Assembly (NCBI GenBank): GCA_030648295.1
Contig: JAUSID010000141.1
Location: 1 to 64,000 of the forward strand
DNA length: 64,000 bases
Origin: Opitutaceae bacterium
GTDB taxonomy: Bacteria; Verrucomicrobiota; Verrucomicrobiia; Opitutales; Opitutaceae
Reading direction: 5' to 3'
This document shows, one piece after another, positions 8,544-15,821 of this stretch; the stretch's first letter is position 1; each line of letters begins with the position of its first letter. Made by a program: the position numbers and the translations under genes. The notes below the pieces were generated by a model. The model was not told the origin of the DNA. It did not search any database and saw nothing but the letters and a program-made list of their open reading frames with translations.

Positions 8544-10790
8544 GTGAACCACCGCCATCTTTTCGCCCCGCGTTTCGGCTCTGTCACGCGCGCCCTTAGG
8601 TTTAACGCCATCGCGATGGCGCTCCTGAGTATCGGCCAGCTCGCTGCCGACCCACTTCATTGCGATCTTGCCGGCTACAAGCCGCAGCCGGGCCTCACCG
8701 CCAGCTTCGAGCGCGACGTCCTCACCGTCTCCTGGCAGGGCTCCGCCGGCACGGAAGTGCGCAGCCGCTACGGCATCGACGGCGGGCAGCCGGTCATCCG
8801 TGAACTGGCCGTGCGAGCCGCCGGCGGCAAGTGGTCGGTCGTTGGCGAAAACCTGGCGCCTGACTTCACGGTACAAACGGGAAGGCGCCGGATCGATTTC
8901 ACGGCGCTGAAACCGCTCCAGGCGCTCGGCATCGACGTGAGCTCGCGCGAGGTGATCGAGCGGCAGGGTTGGGCCGCGTTTTGGGACGCGCCGTTCGTGA
9001 TTCCCGGCGAGGCGAAACGCAATGTCGACATGCCGCGGCAGCCCGAGGAAATCCAGCGCGCGGCCGCGGTTTACCGTTCGACGTCGTGCGAGGTGAAGAC
9101 CGACGGAGCGAGGCTCGAGGTGAATTTTCCCGGGCTGTCGATCGGCATCTTTGCCGGCGGGCTGCGCTTCACGCATTATCGCGGCACGAACCTGCTGCGG
9201 CTCGAGGCAATCGCGAAAACCGGGCAGAACCTCGTCGCCTATAAATACGACGCCGCCCTGAAGGGTTTCTCCACCAAGCTCCTGCCGCGCGTGCGGTGGC
9301 ACGATACCGGCGGCAACGCCCAGGAATACCGCTTCGGCGGGGCCCGCCACGACGCACCGGTCACGACGCGCGCGAAAAACCGGGTGATGATTGCCGAGGG
9401 ACCCGCGGGCTCCGTCGCCGTGTTTCCGCCGCCGACGGTGTTCTTTCCGGCTCGCGAGGTGGACACCAATCTCGGCTACGTGTGGTATCGGAAAGATGGC
9501 GACACGGCCTACGCCTTGGGCGTAAAGCAGGCGGAGCACGAGGACGACCAGCGGTACCTCCAGAACTTTGCGCTCTACAATGCGCCGCCGGGCACGTGGC
9601 AGCGGATGGCGACTTACTTTTATGTCAGTCCCGCCGGCGCCGCCGCCACGCGCGAAGCCGTGCTCACATTCACGCACGGCGACACGTTCCGGGCGATCCC
9701 GGGCCACAAGACGATGGTGAACCACTTTCATCTGCAGTTCACCGACCGGCTGCGCGCCGCGGGTTCGTTGTCCGAGACGATTCCGGACCTCGCGGCGATG
9801 CGGGCGCTTGGATTGAACATCATCGGGCTGAGCGATTTTCATGCGGACAAACTTCGCGCCGGCGATTCCGGCCCGGGCCGTTTCGCTGATCAGAAGGAAT
9901 ACTTCGAGGCCTGCCGCCGCGCCTCCGATCTCGATTTCCTCGTCGCGCCCTGGGAGGAGCCGAGCGCGTATTTTGGCGGCCACTACAACCTGATCAATCC
10001 GCGGCCACTCTTCTATTCGAAGGTCCGGAAATCAGGACAGCCGTTTACCGAACCGGATCCAGCTTTCGGCCAGGTTTACCACCTTGGTGGCCCCGAGGAC
10101 GCCCAGCAGATGCTGGACGCGGAAAACGCGTTTTGGTACACGGCGCATCCGCGGTCGAAGGCGTCCGCCGGCTATCCAGAGGGATTCGAGGACAAGCCGT
10201 ACGCGCGCAACGATCGGTTCCTCGGCATCGCGTTCAAGCCCGGCATGGGCATGGATCTCTCCGAAATCCGGCTGGCCGAGGGCAGGACCTTCGACGCGAT
10301 CGATCGGCTGAACAACCGTTACGCCGGCTCGGGCCTGCGGCCGAAGTATCTCATCGGTGACGTCGACACGTATCAGAAATGGCCGCACGACGATCTGTTT
10401 CCCGGCTTCACGGTGAATTACCTCCAACTGGAGCGGGTGCCCGGGCCGGATGAGGACTGGAGCCCGATTCTGCGCGCGCTGCGAGAGGGCAAGTTCTTTG
10501 TCACCACCGGCGAAATCTTCATCCGCAACTACCGCGTCACCGGTCGCGGCAACCGCCGCGCGATCGAAGCCGATGTGGATTGGACCTTCCCACTCGAGTT
10601 CGTCGAGGTCGTCTGGGGCGACGGAAAAGACGTGGGCCGCGAGGTCATCCGCGCGACCGAACTGCCGCCGATGGGGACGAAGCATTTTTCGATTCCGTTC
10701 GATGCCACCGGGAAAAAGTGGGTACGGTTCGCCGTCTGGGATTCTGCGGTGAACGGGGCGTTCGTGCAGCCGGTGTGGCTCGAGCGCTGA
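8544..10790 (+). CDS. Secreted PHP-like (CehA/McbA-type) metallohydrolase
   Basis: About 748 aa; function unproven. The C-terminal half contains MVNHFHLQFTDR (His-x-His at about 394-396), a second cluster GLSDFHADK (about 429) and downstream ENAFWYTAHPRSK, a histidine pattern like PHP-domain metallohydrolases. CehA-type proteins act on esters and phosphoesters, but here the partner genes are sugar oxidoreductases, so a glycan role is as likely. The N-terminal 350 residues look like beta-rich sugar-binding structure. The start is uncertain: GTG at 8544 gives a basic n-region and hydrophobic stretch (FNAIAMALLSIGQLAA) like a signal peptide; ATG at 8616 would remove the basic part, and an ATG at 8403 lies within a hairpin repeat. 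The next gene starts 21 bp after its stop. Confidence 0.7.
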   Translation: MNHRHLFAPRFGSVTRALRFNAIAMALLSIGQLAADPLHCDLAGYKPQPGLTASFERDVLTVSWQGSAGTEVRSRYGIDGGQPVIRELAVRAAGGKWSVVGENLAPDFTVQTGRRRIDFTALKPLQALGIDVSSREVIERQGWAAFWDAPFVIPGEAKRNVDMPRQPEEIQRAAAVYRSTSCEVKTDGARLEVNFPGLSIGIFAGGLRFTHYRGTNLLRLEAIAKTGQNLVAYKYDAALKGFSTKLLPRVRWHDTGGNAQEYRFGGARHDAPVTTRAKNRVMIAEGPAGSVAVFPPPTVFFPAREVDTNLGYVWYRKDGDTAYALGVKQAEHEDDQRYLQNFALYNAPPGTWQRMATYFYVSPAGAAATREAVLTFTHGDTFRAIPGHKTMVNHFHLQFTDRLRAAGSLSETIPDLAAMRALGLNIIGLSDFHADKLRAGDSGPGRFADQKEYFEACRRASDLDFLVAPWEEPSAYFGGHYNLINPRPLFYSKVRKSGQPFTEPDPAFGQVYHLGGPEDAQQMLDAENAFWYTAHPRSKASAGYPEGFEDKPYARNDRFLGIAFKPGMGMDLSEIRLAEGRTFDAIDRLNNRYAGSGLRPKYLIGDVDTYQKWPHDDLFPGFTVNYLQLERVPGPDEDWSPILRALREGKFFVTTGEIFIRNYRVTGRGNRRAIEADVDWTFPLEFVEVVWGDGKDVGREVIRATELPPMGTKHFSIPFDATGKKWVRFAVWDSAVNGAFVQPVWLER

Positions 10791-10811
10791 AACGCCTTCA
10801 CCGCTGCCGCA

Positions 10812-12014
10812 ATGAATCGCAGGACATTTCTCCAGTCCGGCAGCGTCGCCGCCGCAGCAGCGGCGGCGAGCGCGCGCTTGAGTTTCGCCAGTGCCCCGCC
10901 CTCGCGACGTAAAATCCGCATCGGCGTCGTCGGCGGGCGGTTCGGTCTCACGTTTTATTTTCATCAGCACCCGGACTGCGTGGTCGAGGCCGTCAGCGAT
11001 CTGCGACGCGATCGTCGCGATGCGCTGATGAAAACCTACCGCTGCGGCCGCAGCCATGAATCGCTGGAAAAACTGATCCTCGATCCGGCGATCGACGCGG
11101 TGTTCATCGCGACGCCCGCGCCGGACCATGTGCGGCACGGCGTCATGGCGCTGAAAGCCGGCAAGCACGTCCTCAGCGCCGTGCCGGCGGCCATGAGCCT
11201 CGAGGAGTGCGAACTCCTGCTCGCGACGGTGAAGTCGACGGGACTGACGTACATGATGGCGGAGACGAGCTACTGGGGCCAGTCGACCATCTCGGCGCGA
11301 AAATTTTTCGAGCAGGGAAAATTCGGCGACATCTACTGCACGGAGTCGATGTACCACCACGCCGGCCTCGAGTCGCTGTTCTTCGAGGATGGCCGGCGGA
11401 CGTGGCGACATGGACTGCCGCCGATGCACTACCCGACTCACTGCACCTCGCATCTCATCAGTGTGACCGGCGAGCGACTGACCGACGTGAGCTGCCTCGG
11501 CTGGGGCGACGACGATCCGATCCTAAAGGACAACGCCTATCACAACCCGTTTTGGAACGAGACGGCGCAGTTCAAGACGAACCGTGGAAACGCGATGCGC
11601 GTCGACGTGTGGTGGAAGGGAGCTCATCGCGGCTGCGAACGCGCCGAGTTCTACGGCGACAAAATGAGTTACCTTTATCCTGACCCGAACGGGGTCGACG
11701 CGTTGATTCTTCGGTCGGGCAAGCAGACGGAGCGTGACGACGCCGGGTTCGTTCGGGAACTGCCGGGGCTCGAAAAGTATCAAGTGCCGCAATGGTGGAA
11801 GACCGACGCGCTCCCAGAACCGCTGCGCCACTCGAGCGGCCACGACGGCTCGCACACGTTCATCACGCACGAATTCGTCGACGCGCTGGTCAACCAGCGA
11901 ACGCCGGCGGTGAACGTGCATGAGGCCGTCGCCTATACCGCTCCCGGAATCATCGCCCATCAATCCGCCATCAAAAGCGGCGAGTGGCTGAAGATTCCGT
12001 CATTTGACGGTTGA
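10812..12014 (+). CDS. Tat-exported Gfo/Idh/MocA family oxidoreductase
   Basis: A 400-residue oxidoreductase with a twin-arginine signal at the very start (MNRRTFLQSGSVAAAAAAAS). The Rossmann motif is divergent, IRIGVVGGRFGLTFYFH, where the usual GxGxxG is replaced by GVVGGRFG; the second hallmark is AGKHVLSAVPAAMSLEECE instead of the common EKP motif, so the catalytic lysine of the canonical EKP is replaced by V-P. It may therefore bind cofactor differently or act on a different sugar than the enzyme at 6780. It lies 21 bp after the PHP-like gene and is probably in the same transcript. A broken small gene begins 20 bp after its stop. Confidence 0.85.
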   Translation: MNRRTFLQSGSVAAAAAAASARLSFASAPPSRRKIRIGVVGGRFGLTFYFHQHPDCVVEAVSDLRRDRRDALMKTYRCGRSHESLEKLILDPAIDAVFIATPAPDHVRHGVMALKAGKHVLSAVPAAMSLEECELLLATVKSTGLTYMMAETSYWGQSTISARKFFEQGKFGDIYCTESMYHHAGLESLFFEDGRRTWRHGLPPMHYPTHCTSHLISVTGERLTDVSCLGWGDDDPILKDNAYHNPFWNETAQFKTNRGNAMRVDVWWKGAHRGCERAEFYGDKMSYLYPDPNGVDALILRSGKQTERDDAGFVRELPGLEKYQVPQWWKTDALPEPLRHSSGHDGSHTFITHEFVDALVNQRTPAVNVHEAVAYTAPGIIAHQSAIKSGEWLKIPSFDG

Positions 12015-12034
12015 GCGGTTTCTACATCGGGCGG

Positions 12035-12287
12035 ATGGCGGAAAAATGACCCGCCACCGAAGCGCGATCAACGGGTCAGTTTCGGCAAACGCGAGGAGGC
12101 ACCATGGAATCTTTCGTCTCATCAGGGAATCAGCGCCGAACGGCTCGAGCAAATTCGCGCGCAGGTGACGGTGTCCGCGCCGGAGGTGGCTGCGGCCAAG
12201 GCGAAGACCGAAACTCCGGAGAGGAATAAAGAAGAGCGTCCGCTGGAGCCAACAGGACGACCGAGCACGACCGAGCGGAAACGTTAG
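12035..12287 (+). pseudogene. Frameshifted small gene, about 83 aa when repaired
   Basis: From 12015 to 12287 one frame stays open with protein-like composition but has no usable start until a GTG at 12168. In another frame an ATG at 12035 reads MAEK and then hits TGA (12047). Removing one base from the A5 run at 12042-12046 joins them into a single 83-residue protein: MAEK, then DPPPKRDQRVSFGKREEAPW, a helix-like SAERLEQIRAQVTVSAPEVA and a charged tail ending ERKR. I do not recognise the family. It may be a true frameshift, a homopolymer sequencing error, or slippage. A second start with a strong GAGGAGG site at 12103 opens only a 41-codon frame and is considered chance. Confidence 0.5.
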
Positions 12288-12293
12288 CGCGGA

Positions 12294-12419
12294 GGGTTCT
12301 GGGTTCTGGCTTCCGGGTTTCGCGTTCCGAGTTTCGGGTTTCGCATTTCGCGTTCCGAACTCTGACATCTGACATCTAACGTCTGGCTTCTGGCCTCTGG
12401 CTTCCGGCCTTTGGTTTCA
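12294..12419. repeat. Degenerate heptanucleotide tandem array (18 units)
   Basis: Exactly 126 bp that divide into 18 heptamers in one phase: GGGTTCT twice, GGCTTCC, GGGTTTC, GCGTTCC, GAGTTTC, GGGTTTC and so on, through GACATCT twice, to GGCTTCT, GGCCTCT, GGCTTCC. The units share families with the array at 878-996 (both contain GTTCTGG-type and GACATCT-type units). It fills the space between the broken gene and the sulfatase. Confidence 0.9.
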
Positions 12420-12468
12420 GCTTGGCGCTTGTCGTGCCCGCCGCCGCGGTCCAGATCGTGCTCTCTGC

Positions 12469-13962
12469 ATGAAACGACTGTTGCTGCCGCTCCTGTTCGC
12501 CGCCCTTACCTTTTCGACCGCGTCCGCCGCGACGAACCGCCCCAACTTCATCATCCTGATCTCCGATGACGTGAGCCACGACGATCTCGGTTGTTACGGC
12601 AGCCTCTCCGCGCGCACCCCGGCCATCGACAGCCTCGCCGCGTCAGGACTGCGATTCAACCAGGCCTACCTGCTCGCGAGCAGCTGCAGCCCGAGTCGCT
12701 CCAGCATCATTTCCGGAAGGTACCCGCACAATCTTGGCCAGGCGGCGGAATTGCACCGGCCCATCTCCGGGCACCTGCCGTCGATTGCGGGGCTGCTCCG
12801 CGATGCCGGCTATCACACTGCACTGGCCGGAAAGAACCACCTGTCGTGGACGCCCGTACCCGAGGGGACCACGAAGCCGACGCCCGCGTTCGTCAAAATA
12901 TATGACGCGAAGGTCGACGGGAATTCCGGCGGCCACGGAAATTGGATCAAGGCGCTCGAGGAGTGCCCGTCCGGCTCGCCGTTTTTTCTGTGGCTCGCGG
13001 CGCTTGACGCGCATCGATCATGGGATGGCGACGAAGAATGGGATGCCGCGCGCTTCGGCCCGAAACACGATCCCGCGACGGTAATCCTGCCGCCAGCGCT
13101 CGCCGACACTCCGGCCACGCGTGCGGACTTTGCTTCGTATTTAAACGAGATCACGCGCTTCGATCATTTCGTCGGCCGCGTCGTCGAGTGGCTGAAGCAA
13201 AAGGGGCAGTTCGAAAACACGTATGTTTTCGTGCTGGCGGACAACGGCCGTTCGTTTCCGCGCGCGAAGACGCGGCTTCACGACGATGGCATGAAGACGC
13301 ATCTCATCGTGAACGGGCCGGGAATGACGGCAAAAGGCCGTGCTTCGGATTCACTCGTGAGCGTGATCGACATCGCGCCCACCGTCGCCGAGTTCGCGGG
13401 CATCAAGAAGAGCGCGACGTTTCAGGGCCGCAGCCTGGCCGGCGTGTTGAAGGATCCCGCCGCCACGGTGCGACCCCTCGCGTTTTCAGAGCACAACTGG
13501 CACGATTACGAAGCGCATGGCCGCGCGGTGCGTGACGGGCGTTTTCTTTTCATCCGCAACTTCCGGCCGAAACTGGCGTGGCAGGGACCGGCGGACTCCG
13601 TCCGCTCGCCCTCGCACCAGGCGCTGCGGAAGGCGCGCGCCGAATCCCAAACCCTGCCGCCGATTCAGCAGGACGTGTTTCTCGCCCCGCGGCCGGAGGC
13701 TGAACTCTACGACACGCGTGCGGATCCGCATCAAATCAGCAACCTCGCCGGCAAACCCGAATTTGCCGCGATCGAAAAACGTCTTTCCGCCGCGCTCGAG
13801 CGGTGGATGGACCAGACCGGCGATTCCGTGCCGGATCAGATTTCACCGGACATGTTCAATCGCGAAACCGGCGCGCCGCTACCCGGCCGTCGAGCGGACA
13901 CCTACCTCGCGCCCGCGGGCGCGAGCCGCGGCGCCGATCGGATCAACGCGGACGGGTTATGA
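12469..13962 (+). CDS. Secreted sulfatase
   Basis: A 497-residue arylsulfatase-family enzyme that removes sulfate esters, probably from sulfated polysaccharide. It has a signal peptide (MKRLLLPLLFAALTFSTASA). The metal-binding aspartates are in LISDDVSHDDLGCYG (Asp33, Asp34). The active-site motif is CSPSR at 73-77, so Cys73 would need conversion to formylglycine by an anaerobic (anSME) or aerobic maturase, which is not in this window. The C-terminal part keeps LVSVIDIAPTVAEFAG and the typical RDGRFLFIRN strand. It is slightly longer than the core family through a basic tail. It appears to be a single gene, with the short ORF at 14012 convergent behind it. Confidence 0.93.
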   Translation: MKRLLLPLLFAALTFSTASAATNRPNFIILISDDVSHDDLGCYGSLSARTPAIDSLAASGLRFNQAYLLASSCSPSRSSIISGRYPHNLGQAAELHRPISGHLPSIAGLLRDAGYHTALAGKNHLSWTPVPEGTTKPTPAFVKIYDAKVDGNSGGHGNWIKALEECPSGSPFFLWLAALDAHRSWDGDEEWDAARFGPKHDPATVILPPALADTPATRADFASYLNEITRFDHFVGRVVEWLKQKGQFENTYVFVLADNGRSFPRAKTRLHDDGMKTHLIVNGPGMTAKGRASDSLVSVIDIAPTVAEFAGIKKSATFQGRSLAGVLKDPAATVRPLAFSEHNWHDYEAHGRAVRDGRFLFIRNFRPKLAWQGPADSVRSPSHQALRKARAESQTLPPIQQDVFLAPRPEAELYDTRADPHQISNLAGKPEFAAIEKRLSAALERWMDQTGDSVPDQISPDMFNRETGAPLPGRRADTYLAPAGASRGADRINADGL

Positions 13963-14011
13963 GTGGCGGTACTTTCCGCCGCGGTCGTCCGACGGGTTGC
14001 CAGCCGTGGGC

Positions 14012-14206
14012 TTACGAAGTCGCGGCTTTCGGAGATGGCGCGGCTCCGTCCCCGACGGGGGTGTGAGAGGCGCGTGCGGGCAAATGGGCGATGCCGAACC
14101 AGACAAGTCCCGCCAGGAGGAAGAGAATCACAATGGCCACCGGCAGTGGCACGGTGCGCGTGGCAGGCTTCAGTCCCAGTTCTTTAGTGTAATCGCGACT
14201 AACCAT
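14012..14206 (-). CDS. Small single-pass membrane protein, 64 aa
   Basis: A 64-residue protein with a short charged N-terminus (MVSRDYTKELGLKPATRTVP), one hydrophobic helix (PVAIVILFLLAGLVWFGIA, about 21-39) and a soluble tail rich in Ala, Ser and Pro. I recognise no family. It is convergent with the sulfatase and on the same strand as the secreted protein at 14344, from which it is separated by 137 bp. The clean helix and charged N-terminus make a real gene more likely than chance, but the evidence is limited to composition. Confidence 0.5.
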   Translation of the reverse strand: MVSRDYTKELGLKPATRTVPLPVAIVILFLLAGLVWFGIAHLPARASHTPVGDGAAPSPKAATS

Positions 14207-14343
14207 AGGAGCGGTGATGGTACATCTGGGACAACCATTCGTGCTGCGCGTTCGTTGTTAAATTCGAGGCACGAATTGGAACCTGGAGCGCGAAGTCTGG
14301 CGTGCGTGTTTCCCCCCCCACTTCGAAGCACGATCTCGCGCGG

Positions 14344-15690
14344 TCACTTCCGATATCGCACCACCAGCGCCGGCCCCGGTGAAAGCAACTCGATCCCGTG
14401 CTCCTTGGTGTCGGAAAGCACCTCGATCGTGTTGTCACCTTGTCGCAGCAACGATAGCTCTACGGGAAAGACCGTATACTGCGTGCGGTGGTCATGGCCC
14501 TCGGCGACCGCGAAGTGGCGGTTGTTGAGCTTGAAGTACTCCTTCACCTCACCGGGTCCGCCCGTCCAGGAAACGGTGTGCAGCGCGGCACGCTCGATTT
14601 TTCCCGGGTCGATGGGCACCGCAATGACGGCCGTCTTCGGTTTGCTGTCCCGCGACCAGAAACGTTTGGGCAGCTCGGTCACCGGAAAGACGCCCACCTC
14701 GACGCCCGGCCGCGCGGTGATTTCCAGACCGCCGAGCACAGGGGTGCGGTAGACGAGCGCCGGGACCGACTTGAATCGCACCACCGCGCGCATGGCCACG
14801 TCGCGCTGCGCCGGGATCATGGCGACGTCCCACCTTGCCTGATACGGCGGCGTCCGGGCCGTACCAACGTGGCCCAGGGTCTCGCGTCTTTTGGTGAAAC
14901 CATGCCATTGCGGACCGGCACCCGCGCCACACTCGTCATAGCCGGCGTAGAAAGCGTGGTACTCGACGGACTCGATGTCGGCCGCCGAACCCGCCAGCGT
15001 CGGAACGAGCGACACCACCATCGTCTCCCCATCGGGTCGCACGTCCACCCGCGCGGCGAAACCATCCCGGTGCGCGGCGGCCAACGCCGCATGCCCCACC
15101 GGCAACTCGAAGCGCAGGCACGCTTCGTCGACAATGAAGTGGCCCCAGAACGAACCACCGCGATCGCAGGCGAACTGGAAGGCGTTATGGCCGCGGATGA
15201 CGTCGGTGATGCGGAGGGGAATCGAGGGATACTGATGCGTGCACTCGTGCGCCGCCGTGCCGTTTTCCGGTATCACGTACACCGTGCGACCATTGGCGGT
15301 CACGCGCTTGTTCGCCGTTCCCGCATGCCCGCCCCATAGTTCGAGGTAAAGCTCGGCCGCGCGTATCGTTGTCACGTCGAGGTCCGCGGCGATCTGCATC
15401 ATGCCGTTGGCGCGAACCTCCTTGCGATCCTTGAAGTTCTTTTGAAAGGCGGCGAAGGGATCGTTGACGCGAAACCGCGCGCTCACCGGCGGATTTCCCG
15501 CCTCGAGCGTCCGCTCGAACCAGTGCTCGAACCAAAACCCGCTCGCTGGCTGATCCGTCGCAAACACGGCCGACGCCGGCGGTGCGCCATCGAGTGCGGG
15601 TGGCGGCACGGAAGCGCCGGATGGCTGGGCGACCGAGCGCGTGGCCAGGCAGCCGAGGATGAACACAAAGAAGGCCCGGGTGATTTTCAT
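14344..15690 (-). CDS. Secreted protein of unknown function, 448 aa
   Basis: It begins with a signal peptide (MKITRAFFVFILGCLATRSVAQ). The mature protein is beta-rich, with segments such as RAAELYLELWGGHAGTANKRV, AFQFACDRGGSFWGHFIVDEACLRFELP and a C-terminal NTIEVLSDTKEHGIELLSPGP that look like jelly-roll (galactose-binding-like) strands; several cysteines could form disulfides. I see no catalytic motif I can name. A polysaccharide-binding or lyase-like role is a guess from the neighbours (sulfatase, TonB receptor). It is transcribed from the spacer containing the hairpin repeat at 15722-15790, and the TonB receptor gene is upstream on the same strand. Confidence 0.75.
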   Translation of the reverse strand: MKITRAFFVFILGCLATRSVAQPSGASVPPPALDGAPPASAVFATDQPASGFWFEHWFERTLEAGNPPVSARFRVNDPFAAFQKNFKDRKEVRANGMMQIAADLDVTTIRAAELYLELWGGHAGTANKRVTANGRTVYVIPENGTAAHECTHQYPSIPLRITDVIRGHNAFQFACDRGGSFWGHFIVDEACLRFELPVGHAALAAAHRDGFAARVDVRPDGETMVVSLVPTLAGSAADIESVEYHAFYAGYDECGAGAGPQWHGFTKRRETLGHVGTARTPPYQARWDVAMIPAQRDVAMRAVVRFKSVPALVYRTPVLGGLEITARPGVEVGVFPVTELPKRFWSRDSKPKTAVIAVPIDPGKIERAALHTVSWTGGPGEVKEYFKLNNRHFAVAEGHDHRTQYTVFPVELSLLRQGDNTIEVLSDTKEHGIELLSPGPALVVRYRK

Positions 15691-15721
15691 ATCGAGAGAT
15701 AATGCGAGCGCAGCACGGAGT

Positions 15722-15790
15722 GTGGCAGCCGACGTCAGGAGGCTGGCGACAGCCGAGTGAGCACTCCAGCCTCGCCACCCCGGCTGCTAC
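15722..15790. repeat. Dispersed hairpin repeat (CAGCC-GAGGCTGG family), copy
   Basis: An inverted repeat with arms GTGGCAGCC...AGGAGGCTGG and CCAGCCTCG...CGGCTGCTAC. The right arm matches, in reverse complement, GTAGCAGCCGAGGTGNCGAG seen at 46165-46255, 44498-44587, 20861-20919 and 61606-61632. It occupies the spacer between the TonB receptor and the secreted protein at 14344. Confidence 0.8.
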
Positions 15791-15821
15791 GAATGCGATC
15801 GGAGCCGACCGTATGGTTCAT

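Noticed and set aside
12012-12287. Stop-codon readthrough of the oxidoreductase into the following open frame
   Set aside because: The following frame continues in phase after TGA, but an ATG at 12035 one base out of phase gives a better explanation as a separate frameshifted small gene.
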